DNA of 64,000 bases. Source: Burkholderiales bacterium. Lineage in GTDB: Bacteria; Pseudomonadota; Gammaproteobacteria; Burkholderiales; Burkholderiaceae_C. Positions 8,154-15,615 of the stretch are shown here, piece by piece (within the stretch, counting starts at the first letter, position 1; each line of letters begins with the position of its first letter). The position numbers were made by a program, and so were the translations under genes. The notes beneath the pieces are model-generated. The model saw only the letters and a program-made list of their open reading frames with translations. It did not search any database and was not told the DNA's origin. The stretch covers positions 37,033 through 101,032 of the forward strand of contig CANHVY010000006.1 of NCBI GenBank assembly GCA_947464185.1, in the 5' to 3' direction.

Positions 8154-8855
8154 TCAGGCTTCGAAGCCGCAGCGCTGGCGCAGCTCGGCCGTGTCAGGTG
8201 CGGTCATCATCTCGATGAAGCGGATGGCCAGCGCAGGGTGATCGGCGCGGGCGGGCACGGCCGCGGTGTAGACCGTGGCCAGCTCGAACTCGGGCGGCAA
8301 CAGGCCCACCAGGTCCACGCCCGGCGTGAACAGGATCTCGGTCACCTGCGTGCAGCCGATGGGGTGGGCGGCCGGCGAGGCGGCGAGCTCCCGCATGGCG
8401 GTGGCGCCGTTGGGAAAGGTGCGGATGCGCGGCTGCAACTCGGCGTCCAGCCCCAGCTCCCGCAGCACCTTCGCAAAGTGAATGCCGGCGGTGGCGCGCT
8501 GCGGATCCGGGAAGTGCACCACGTCGGCCGCCCGCAGCGCCGCCGCCAGGACTTCGGGCGTGGCCACCGCTGGGTGCGGCGTGCCCGTGCGCACGGCCAC
8601 ACCGGTGCGCACCCGCCCCAGCGGGGCGCGGATGTCGGGCCGCAGCAGGCCCTCGGCGATGAGCGTGCTCACGATGGCGTCGCTGGACACGAAGAGGTCG
8701 CAAGGCTCGCCCGCGGCAAAGGCCTCCTTCATCGCGCCCACGGCGCCGAAGCGGCCATCGGTCTGGGCCCCCAGCTCCTGCAGCAGGCGCGGCTGCAGCG
8801 CGGTCACGAGGCCCTGCGCAGCGCCGGCGCACAGCAGGTGGAGCGTCGTCGTCAT
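8154..8855 (-). CDS. ModA-like substrate-binding domain protein without signal peptide
   Basis: The start is set at the ATG at 8855 (MTTTLHLLCAGAAQGLVTAL), five bases after the stop of the upstream Bug gene. The 233-aa product has the type-2 periplasmic-binding fold of the ModA group: 'LHLLCAGAAQGLVTALQPRLLQELG', 'GAVGAMKEAFAAGEPCDLFVSSDAIVSTLI', 'VVHFPDPQRATAGIHFAKVLRELG' and 'AIRFIEMMTAPDTAELRQRCGFE'. Unlike true ModA it has no export signal and no modB/modC genes beside it. Such proteins occur in Burkholderiales next to Bug genes and catabolic enzymes, where the ligand is probably an organic compound rather than molybdate. A cytoplasmic sensing or carrier role is possible but unproven. Confidence 0.72.
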   Translation of the reverse strand: MTTTLHLLCAGAAQGLVTALQPRLLQELGAQTDGRFGAVGAMKEAFAAGEPCDLFVSSDAIVSTLIAEGLLRPDIRAPLGRVRTGVAVRTGTPHPAVATPEVLAAALRAADVVHFPDPQRATAGIHFAKVLRELGLDAELQPRIRTFPNGATAMRELAASPAAHPIGCTQVTEILFTPGVDLVGLLPPEFELATVYTAAVPARADHPALAIRFIEMMTAPDTAELRQRCGFEA

Positions 8856-8860
8856 GGCCT

Positions 8861-9844
8861 TCAGTCCACCTTGATGCCGGCCGTCTTCACCAGGTTGGAC
8901 CACTTGGCGATGTCGTCGTTCAGGTACTTGGTGAACTCGTCCACGCCCATGGTCAGGGCGGCAGAGCCCTGGGCGCCCCACTGGCGGCGCAGCTCGGGGT
9001 TGGAGGTGATCTTGGAGATCTCGGCGTTCAGGCGGTTCACGATGGCCGCAGGCGTGCCCTTGGGCGCCATCACGCCCAGCCAGATGGTGGCTTCATACCC
9101 CGGCACGCCGGCCTCGGACAGCGTGGGCAGGTCCGGCATGATGGCCGAGCGCGTGCGGCCCGTGGTGGCCACGGCCTTGACCTTGCCGGCCTTCACCTGC
9201 TCCACCATGGTGGGGATGGCGTCGAACATCAGGTCCACCTGGCCGCCCAGCACGTCGGTGCGGGCCTGCGCGCTGCCCTTGTAGGGCACGTGCACGATCT
9301 TCACGCCCGCCATGGCCTTGAGCAACTCGCCAGCCATGTGGTACGGCGTGCCCGGGCCGGAAGAGGCGTAGGTCATGCCGTCCGGCTTGGCCCTGGCGGC
9401 GCGCAGCACATCGGCCACCTGCGCCGAGGGCAGGCCGGAACGGGCCACCAGCACCAGGTCGGATGCGTTGATGGGCGCCACACCCACGAAGTCACGCATC
9501 AACTGGAACGGCTTGTTCGGAATCAGCGATTCATTGACCGTGTGCGTGTTGCTCATCACCAGCAGGGTGTAGCCGTCCGGTGCGCTCTTGGCCACGGCGT
9601 CGGTGCCGATGATGGAGCCGGCGCCGGGCCGGTTCTCCACCACGAAGCTCTGGCCCAGGGCCTCCTGCAGCCGCTGCGCCACGATGCGGCCGAAGACGTC
9701 GGCCGAACCGCCCGTGGCAAAGGGCACCACCAACCTGACGGGCTTGGCGGCCGGCCACTCCTGGGCAAAGGCGGCGCCGCTTGCCAGCGCCAGGGCCGCG
9801 CTCGCCACGCAGGCGATGCGGCGGATCAGATCAACTCCGCTCAT
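8861..9844 (-). CDS. Bug/TctC-family substrate-binding protein (first gene of its operon)
   Basis: The ATG at 9844 (MSGVDLIRRIACVASAALALASGAAFAQEWP) gives a classic signal peptide; the 20 extra codons upstream in the ORF are not needed. The mature part has 'VRLVVPFATGGSADVFGRIVAQRL', 'FVVENRPGAGSIIGTDAVAKSAPDGYTLL', 'KPFQLMRDFVGVAPIN' and 'HVPYKGSAQARTDVLGGQVDLMFDA'. About 327 aa. It begins a minus-strand run Bug, ModA-like, Bug, MmgE/PrpD with small gaps. Two Bug proteins in one operon may bind related ligands or have arisen by duplication, although they are clearly diverged from each other. The ligand is unknown. Confidence 0.92.
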   Translation of the reverse strand: MSGVDLIRRIACVASAALALASGAAFAQEWPAAKPVRLVVPFATGGSADVFGRIVAQRLQEALGQSFVVENRPGAGSIIGTDAVAKSAPDGYTLLVMSNTHTVNESLIPNKPFQLMRDFVGVAPINASDLVLVARSGLPSAQVADVLRAARAKPDGMTYASSGPGTPYHMAGELLKAMAGVKIVHVPYKGSAQARTDVLGGQVDLMFDAIPTMVEQVKAGKVKAVATTGRTRSAIMPDLPTLSEAGVPGYEATIWLGVMAPKGTPAAIVNRLNAEISKITSNPELRRQWGAQGSAALTMGVDEFTKYLNDDIAKWSNLVKTAGIKVD

Positions 9845-10249
9845 GAAGTACTCCAGTTCGATGAAGGCAGGCCGCGGCCGGGCCGCCGTTCGGCCGGAGC
9901 GCATTGTGCGGTGTTGGCAGGCGTGGGGTCGCGACCGGCCAGGCCCGGTTCAGGAAGACGCCGCCCGCGCCGAGCTGCCGCGCCGCCACGGCAGCACCCC
10001 CATGCCGCCGCCGCGGCTGCCAGCACCTTGCCGGCGCCCACCCACTCGGCTTACAGCCCCAGGCCGAGCAGCCATTGATGGGGGAGCTTACGGGGGCAGG
10101 TCACCAGGTCACCAAGAACGCAAGCACGGCCAGCAGGTGCGCGCGCACGCCACCGCCCTTGCTGTCTGCGCGGCGCGCGCGGTGCGTTGATGGGACGTCC
10201 GGCCGCAGCAGGTCACGTCACGTCAGCGGCAGTTCCGACTGGCCTTGGG
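9845..10249. other. Intergenic junction between the Bug operon and the lower-GC cassette
   Basis: About 400 bp without a convincing gene. The left part is very GC-rich and carries only antisense shadows. The right part holds short repeats, CAGGTCAC twice in tandem near 10100 and GTCAC-GTCAC near 10216. The sequence then changes to the lower-GC style of the methylase cassette. It may be an insertion scar; no tRNA or integrase is present, and I found no matching direct repeat at the other end by eye. Confidence 0.4.
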
Positions 10250-11371
10250 CTATTTGGGTTCAAGGCACAGGATCATTTCATCGGCGCTCAGTCGTGCAAG
10301 CCGTGGGCCGTGCTTTTTTGATGCGGGCCCACCCAGGGTGCTAAACACACTGGTCACGCTCTGCGTCTTGACCTTAAAGAGCTTGGACGCGGCGCTCTTG
10401 ATCATGCTGGCGTCGATGCCGTTTGAGCATTCATGGTCCGGAAAAGTAATGATTGCTGACACGTCGCGCTGAGCCAGCGATGCCAGCAGTTCTTTGATCG
10501 CGGGTAGAGATGTAGTTTTCTGGCTGTACCGCGAACTAGGCCGTTCATTCAACGGTGGGTAGCGGCCAACGCCGAAAACGGGGCTTGTGACCCCTGCCGC
10601 GATTGCTTCGAGCACATGATAGAAGCGGCTGTACTGGACGGCAGAGTACGGAGGGTCGATGAAGGCTAGATCGCCAGGCCTAAGCTGTAAGGCGATCTGG
10701 TTGGCATCGCCAACATGAGCTTCTCCGGCCACCTGCGCATGGAGTGGGGTGATCTGACCAAGCGCCGCCTGAACGTCGGCGCACAGATCGCGGTGCCAAC
10801 TAATCTGCAGGTACTTGAGCGCCGTATCTGTGGGCTGAAATGGCTGTGCTGTATGACCAGGGGATGCTGCGCATTTGCTCGCTGCTATCACAAGCGCGGC
10901 AAGGCAAATTTCCCGCTCGGGAGAACTTGCGGGAACGGTGTCTCGAAGCGCTTGAATCCATGCTGCCTGAACGGGACTGTAGTAGTGCCCAGCATAGGCA
11001 TAGACCAGGCTACTCTTGTCAAACTGGTTTGACCAGTTTCGAGCCTCTTTGACGAATGAGGCGTCAATGTCGCTGGGCGCCAGCGCACCGAAGGCGTCGA
11101 AACGCGATGTCGCCGGGCGCAGCCAGTCGTTCCAGAGTTCGACGGGATCAGCAGCGCTGTCTCGCTGGATTACGGCCCCAGCAAGAACTGCGCTGTAGCG
11201 TTGCAGATCAAACGCCCAAGTCTCGATCCGATAGCGTTCTGCCACGTGCCAAGCAACTGAAGCAGAGCCCGTGAAGAGGTCAATGAATCGCTTGTGTCGA
11301 CCAACCATCCCATTCAGCGCTTCACCCAGACCGTTGCCGAGCATTGCTCGCTTCGAGCCCATGTATTTCAA
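10250..11371 (-). CDS. D12-class DNA adenine (N6) methyltransferase
   Basis: A 373-aa methylase. It starts MKYMGSKRAMLGNG (the conserved 'YxGSK' N-terminus of Dam/D12 enzymes), has SAM-binding motif I 'FIDLFTGSASVAWHV' at about residues 29-43, and catalytic motif IV DPPYSAVQYSRFYH with DPPY at 239-242. The likely start is a TTG at 11371 that overlaps the preceding stop (TTGA), implying translational coupling; an ATG three codons in is possible. It is longer than Dam (about 280 aa), with an enlarged region before DPPY that may be the target-recognition domain. There is no restriction endonuclease beside it. It is the last gene of a three-gene minus-strand cassette with the DGQHR protein and an unknown protein. 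The target sequence is unknown. Confidence 0.88.
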   Translation of the reverse strand: MKYMGSKRAMLGNGLGEALNGMVGRHKRFIDLFTGSASVAWHVAERYRIETWAFDLQRYSAVLAGAVIQRDSAADPVELWNDWLRPATSRFDAFGALAPSDIDASFVKEARNWSNQFDKSSLVYAYAGHYYSPVQAAWIQALRDTVPASSPEREICLAALVIAASKCAASPGHTAQPFQPTDTALKYLQISWHRDLCADVQAALGQITPLHAQVAGEAHVGDANQIALQLRPGDLAFIDPPYSAVQYSRFYHVLEAIAAGVTSPVFGVGRYPPLNERPSSRYSQKTTSLPAIKELLASLAQRDVSAIITFPDHECSNGIDASMIKSAASKLFKVKTQSVTSVFSTLGGPASKKHGPRLARLSADEMILCLEPK

Positions 11372-12666
11372 AGACTAGTGCTCCAAGCAAGTAGCGCGTC
11401 AGCTCTTGACAGCAAGTGGGTATCCATGCTGCGCGTGGAGGTCGAATGCAGCTGAAACGGCAACGGCGTTGGCGGACCTTCTAGCTGACTCAGGTGCTCG
11501 AAGTCCATCCATTTCTCCTCAGGTCGTGTCCCGGAGTCGGGGTCGAAGAGCCCGGCGTGTGCGAGCCAGTCTTTGAGCCAATCTCTTGCAGGAGTCTTTG
11601 GGTGGTTGGCCAGCGCACTGTTGGGCATCAGTGTCGCCAAACGAAGCAAGAAAAACGCGCGCGCGATCATGTTTGCGGGCTTTAGATCGCTGGCAAACGC
11701 AAGCTGAAAAATCGGAGAAGGCAATGTGCCCTCATCGAAGAAGGCGGTCAGTAGTGTGCGGGGCGTGCCCGTGACTCTTTCTAGGTCCTTTACGAGGCGT
11801 TGTCGCCAAGTGGCGCGGGCAGCGTCGTCAACCGCAACCTCGTCGTCATTCAGCTCCGCATCAACGAGGTACCTGACAAGCTCTTGCTCGAAACGTAGGC
11901 CAAAGCCGGTTGGCTCTGCCAGGGCCCACAGATCACGCACGAACTCGAAATCCGACACCTGCATCGACTGAAGAGGGACCCTTGCTGTCGGCGTCTCGTA
12001 GCTTGCTTGATTTCTCGCCGTGTGCTCGTTCCCCATCGCAAGATCAAGCGCCCAGCGATTCAACGTCGTGTTCGCTGCGATTCGGCCAACGGATGCCTTG
12101 AGATCCCCAATCGTTACGGACGGCAGGATCTTCAGTTGCCCGAGCAATAGCCCTTCGGCGGACGGCGTCTTGGCCCAAGCCTCCCAAAGTTTCCAGACCA
12201 CTTCGTGCGTCCGCATGGTTCGCCAAGACGGCACTTTCGACGTCCCTCCGCGCTCCAAATAGCTGTTGTCTCGGTTGCTGACGCGCATGCCATGAGAGGA
12301 GAGGAGCGATATGGCTGCTCTCAGCTCGCCGTAGTAGGCGAAATGAATCGCTTGGGCTGGGGCGTTGCCGAGCATCGATGCAAGCGCAGCGGACAGAAAG
12401 CGCCATCCCTCTGTCAAATGCACGAGCGCATCAACGGCGAGAGCCGCTGGGGTCGTTGGCGGCTCGGTTGCTGGCAGCAGAGGAGCACCAAAGGGCTGCG
12501 CGGCTCGGCTAAAGCCGGCGTAGCTGCTCTGTATCAGGCCTGGGTCGCACAGGTCGATCGGGATCAGGCTTGCTGGCACCAATGGCCTAGTCGGAGGCGC
12601 ATTGCGATGTCGGCGGTTCTGAGGCTGGTTTCGTTGCGCATGGCTGCGGCGATGGCGGTTACTCAT
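11368..12666 (-). CDS. Uncharacterised protein of the DGQHR/methylase cassette
   Basis: A 432-aa protein I do not recognise with confidence. The first 30 residues are basic and proline-rich. Residues about 73-125 contain 'ALVHLTEGWRFLSAALASML..AIHFAYYGELRAAISLLSSHGMRV', which resembles helical HEPN/YaaC-like segments found in some defence-associated proteins. R149-TMRT-H154 fits the R-x4-H pattern of HEPN RNases, but a single short motif is weak evidence. The rest is helical and charged, with no Walker or nuclease motif seen. Its ATG overlaps the end of the DGQHR gene by 8 bp, and its TGA overlaps the methylase start, so the three proteins are probably made in fixed proportion. It may be the effector or a structural partner of the modification module. 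Confidence 0.75.
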   Translation of the reverse strand: MSNRHRRSHAQRNQPQNRRHRNAPPTRPLVPASLIPIDLCDPGLIQSSYAGFSRAAQPFGAPLLPATEPPTTPAALAVDALVHLTEGWRFLSAALASMLGNAPAQAIHFAYYGELRAAISLLSSHGMRVSNRDNSYLERGGTSKVPSWRTMRTHEVVWKLWEAWAKTPSAEGLLLGQLKILPSVTIGDLKASVGRIAANTTLNRWALDLAMGNEHTARNQASYETPTARVPLQSMQVSDFEFVRDLWALAEPTGFGLRFEQELVRYLVDAELNDDEVAVDDAARATWRQRLVKDLERVTGTPRTLLTAFFDEGTLPSPIFQLAFASDLKPANMIARAFFLLRLATLMPNSALANHPKTPARDWLKDWLAHAGLFDPDSGTRPEEKWMDFEHLSQLEGPPTPLPFQLHSTSTRSMDTHLLSRADALLAWSTSL

Positions 12667-14206
12667 TGCCCCAGCCCAGAATTGCCAGTGCCCGCGAAGC
12701 GGCCTCGCTGACGTGCTCGTTCTTTGACTTCGAGGCCGCAGTCAAGGCAGCCTTGTTTAGCGCCTTGTAGCCACTGCTGCCACGATACTGACCCTGCATG
12801 ACCTTGTCTTGCTCGGCCATGCCGGGAGCGGCGCTGGTTCTCCAGTCGACGTCGTCGACCAATGCGGTCGCCACCGCATGAACAAAAGTTGTCAGATTTC
12901 GATTCGATTCCAACTGCTTCAGAGCCTTTCCAACGAGTTCATCGTTGGGCTCAGATTCATCCTCGGATCCTTCGATCTCCAGCAGCCCTACCTTGTCATA
13001 AACCAACTGCGCTAGGGAGTTGTACGCAAAGCTGACCGCGCGGAAGCCCTGGTCAGTAGCCAGCAGAGTAAAGGGGCCTGCAAATGCGTAAGTCGCTGCA
13101 TCTTCCCCTGACTTGCCTGCGCTTGCGGCAAGCGCAAGCTTCCATGGCGCCTTCGAGGCGGCCGTAGCTGTACGCATTGCGCTCCAGCACAATATCAAAA
13201 ACGCCGCTTGCTCCGGGCGTCTCCAGCGGATGATGTAGCGGGCTCCGTTCTTGTCGATGGAGCCAAATAGGCCCCCCAACTTAGTGATGTCTTCCGGGTC
13301 GGCCCCTGCGTCATTGCCCTTCGCCCAAGTCCGCACGAACGTTGCCATCAGCGAGCGTATCGCTGCAGCATTTGAAACGTGCCCATCGACCCGCTTGCCG
13401 AAAAGCTCAATGCGTTCCTTCCAAGGGCTGGACGGATTGCGCCAAAGAACTTCGGCCAGCTCTTGCGATCTATGCTCTTGGTAGATCTTGATCGACTCGC
13501 CTCGCTTGAGCCACTCTTGATCCCGCAGTTCGGGGTACAGATCGAATGCCAAACTCGTATTGATGCGCTTCGGCTCAACGTTGATGACCCAGAAAAGGTA
13601 CGCCTGCCAAGTCAGTGGCAAGTTGTCGAAAATGACGACCGGAACCTCGTAGTCATCGGGCAATGAAATCAGGTCCGTCGCGAGCAGCCGATGCTGCCCG
13701 TCGACAATTTCCAATGGCGGTAGTGCCTGGGCCGGATCAACATCGCCGACTGGGAAGTTCAGCTCGTAATGCTGACCATTAATGGAGATTCTTACGATAT
13801 CGGCGAGCGCGACGGTGCGCTCTCTGCCCTTCCTTGTGCGGATCTCGTTAAGGCCGAGCACGTTGACCAAGATGCTCGTAGGGAGCCACCCTGGATTGAC
13901 CAACTCGGTGTGGGCGGCTGGGTCCAGGCCGCCTTCAGTAGAAAGAGGAAATCCGTACTCAAGATAACGGCCAATTTTTGATAGCCGGTCCTCATCATGC
14001 GTGCGCTGATAGCCAGCAGTCTTGCTGGCTCGACGATCTTCGACGGTTCTTGGCTGAACGCCGCTTAGGGCGCGCAGGGTCTTAAGCGATAGCGAGCCGA
14101 CGTAGAAATGCGTCGGGGGCTTCGGACGATTACCTCCCCAGGTCGCCACGTCCCACGTCTGTAGCCATTGGTTGACTCGAAGTAATGGCCTGATATTTCT
14201 AGTCAT
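12659..14206 (-). CDS. DGQHR-domain protein (DndB-like)
   Basis: The chosen ATG is at 14206 (MTRNIRPLLRVNQWLQTWDVATWGG), behind a GGGGAG box; the 50 extra codons upstream are GC-rich filler. The 515-aa product has the defining motif 'EIVDGQHRLLA' (DGQHR at about 169-173) in a ParB/sulfiredoxin-like domain, followed by 'VPVVIFDNLPLTWQAYLFWVIN.EPKRINTSLAFDLYP'. In DndB and its relatives the domain occurs in DNA phosphorothioation and other modification or defence loci, where DndB is a DNA-binding regulator. Here no dndA/C/D/E gene is nearby; it instead leads an operon with an unknown protein and an adenine methylase. Base composition is visibly lower in GC than the flanks, consistent with transfer. 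Whether it regulates, modifies or cuts DNA cannot be told. Confidence 0.8.
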   Translation of the reverse strand: MTRNIRPLLRVNQWLQTWDVATWGGNRPKPPTHFYVGSLSLKTLRALSGVQPRTVEDRRASKTAGYQRTHDEDRLSKIGRYLEYGFPLSTEGGLDPAAHTELVNPGWLPTSILVNVLGLNEIRTRKGRERTVALADIVRISINGQHYELNFPVGDVDPAQALPPLEIVDGQHRLLATDLISLPDDYEVPVVIFDNLPLTWQAYLFWVINVEPKRINTSLAFDLYPELRDQEWLKRGESIKIYQEHRSQELAEVLWRNPSSPWKERIELFGKRVDGHVSNAAAIRSLMATFVRTWAKGNDAGADPEDITKLGGLFGSIDKNGARYIIRWRRPEQAAFLILCWSAMRTATAASKAPWKLALAASAGKSGEDAATYAFAGPFTLLATDQGFRAVSFAYNSLAQLVYDKVGLLEIEGSEDESEPNDELVGKALKQLESNRNLTTFVHAVATALVDDVDWRTSAAPGMAEQDKVMQGQYRGSSGYKALNKAALTAASKSKNEHVSEAASRALAILGWGNE

Positions 14207-14682
14207 TGGCACTCCCCGTACCTTTCCTACGACGACTCGATCTCCGGAGCGACCCTTAGACCGAGAACTACCGTTCCGCCTTGGCAGAAAGACCCGCCTG
14301 ACGCGCTGCCTTGGACGCCCGATAGCCGCCGCCGCACCATTACCACCCGGGCCCAAGCTCCGACAACCGCCAAAGTGTAGTCAAGCGGATCTTTGGCCTC
14401 GTGGAACGCCTTGGCATCGTCAACGATGGGCATGAGGTCCGCCACGATGCCCACCAGCGCACTCTTGAGCGCGTCTTCCAGGCTGCCGCCCTTGATGGCC
14501 GCGCTCGTCAATGCGCGGCCCGTGGCGTTGATGAGGTGGTAGGTGAGCTTCTCTGAGAAGGCAGGCAAAACCTGCAGCGCGGACCCCCCTCTTTCGTTCG
14601 GTAGCATTCGCAACCTTTCAACCCTGGGCCGATCCCATTCCCTGCTGTGGCGCACGGTGGTGCGGGCGGCGGTCTCCTCATC
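14207..14682. other. Gene-poor boundary of the cassette
   Basis: A gap of about 475 bp between the DGQHR gene and the FAH gene. Its main content is a decayed toxin fragment on the minus strand (listed separately). The last 60 bases before the FAH start show no strong promoter. This appears to be the right border of the imported cassette. Confidence 0.5.
14270..14610 (-). pseudogene. Decayed fragment of a polymorphic toxin / hemagglutinin-type protein
   Basis: On the reverse strand 'SEKLTYHLINATGRALTSAAIKGGSLEDALKSALVGIVADLMPIVDDAKAFHEAKDPLDYTLAVVGA' resembles the segment just before the toxin tip of CdiA/hemagglutinin-like and related polymorphic toxins: a DUF637-like 'AGRALTSAAIxGGSLEDALKSAL' part, then a pretoxin-like 'DAKAFxEAKDPLDY' part. 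Downstream the likeness continues in other frames: 'LGPGGNGAAAA', then 'YRASKAARQAGLSAKAER' before a stop. That is what repeated small indels in a once-continuous gene would leave. There is no start, no upstream body and no immunity gene. The family assignment is by eye. Confidence 0.42.
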
Positions 14683-15561
14683 ATGCGCATTGCCACCTAC
14701 CAATTCCAGGGCCAGCGCCACGTCGGCCTGGTCGACGCCTTGGCCCGCACCGTCACGCCCCTGGCTTTGTCGGCGGCAGAAGCCGCACGCGGCGCCCTGC
14801 CGCTGGTGGAGCGTGCCGCCCGCGGTGAGGCCCTGCCCGGTGCTGCCGGCGCGGCCGTGCCGCTGGACGCGGTGACGCTGGAGTCGCCCATCCCGCTGCC
14901 GCGCCGCAACGTGTGGTGCGTGGGGCGCAATTACCACGCCCACGCCAAGGAACTGCGCGAGACGGTCTTCAAGAACAGCAACGCCGACCCGCAGGCCTGG
15001 CCCATCGTCTTCACCAAGGTGCCCGAGTGCGTGGTGGCCACCGGCACCGACGTGCGCCTGCCAGGGGCCGCCGTGTCCAGCCAGATCGACTACGAGGCCG
15101 AGCTGGCCATCATCATCGGCAAAGGGGGCCGCAACATCTCCAAGGCCGAGGCGCTGTCGCACGTCTTCGGCTACACCATCGTCAACGATGTGACCGCGCG
15201 CGACGTGCAGATGCGCCACCAGCAGTGGGACCTGGGCAAGAGCTTCGACACCTTCTGCCCCATGGGCCCGTGGATCGTGACGGCCGACGAACTCGACGGC
15301 ACCGACACCCGGGTGCGCTGCTGGGTCAACGGCGACCTGCGCCAGGACGCGCGCACCCAGGACCTGATCTTTGACCTGCCCACGTTGATCGAGACCTGCT
15401 CGCGCGGCATCACCCTGCTGCCGGGCGACATCATCGCCACGGGCACGCCAGCGGGCGTGGGCATGGGCCTGAACCCGCCGTCCTGGCTGAAGCACGGCGA
15501 CACGGTGGTGATCGAGATCGACGGCATCGGCCGGCTCAGCAACCGCTTCGTGGACGCCTGA
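14683..15561 (+). CDS. Fumarylacetoacetate hydrolase (FAH) family protein
   Basis: The start is taken at the ATG at 14683 (MRIATYQFQGQRHVGLVD), giving 292 aa. The C-terminal FAH domain contains 'NVWCVGRNYHAHAKEL', 'IVFTKVPECVVATGTDVRLPG', 'IDYEAELAIIIGKGGRNIS' with the metal-binding Glu residues, 'GYTIVNDVTARDVQ', 'DTFCPMGPWIVTADEL' and 'LLPGDIIATGTPAGVG'. These are the metal site and substrate loops of the family, which includes fumarylpyruvate hydrolases, 2-keto-4-pentenoate hydratases and acylpyruvases. It probably cleaves or hydrates an oxo-acid ring-fission product. A Bug protein follows 54 bp downstream and the rest of the catabolic block lies beyond the GntR gene, so the substrate is probably an imported acid. 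The exact reaction is unresolved. Confidence 0.92.
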   Translation: MRIATYQFQGQRHVGLVDALARTVTPLALSAAEAARGALPLVERAARGEALPGAAGAAVPLDAVTLESPIPLPRRNVWCVGRNYHAHAKELRETVFKNSNADPQAWPIVFTKVPECVVATGTDVRLPGAAVSSQIDYEAELAIIIGKGGRNISKAEALSHVFGYTIVNDVTARDVQMRHQQWDLGKSFDTFCPMGPWIVTADELDGTDTRVRCWVNGDLRQDARTQDLIFDLPTLIETCSRGITLLPGDIIATGTPAGVGMGLNPPSWLKHGDTVVIEIDGIGRLSNRFVDA

Positions 15562-15615
15562 GCGGCGCCGCTGCGACCCACCACGACCAGATCTGACTCC
15601 CCAAGAGAACCCACC

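Noticed and set aside
9841-10041. 66-aa minus-strand ORF in the left junction
   Set aside because: Ala/Gly/Arg-rich with no ribosome-binding site and no similarity that I recognise.
10250-14640. Integrative element or prophage with att sites
   Set aside because: No integrase, transposase, tRNA or matching direct repeats could be seen at the borders.
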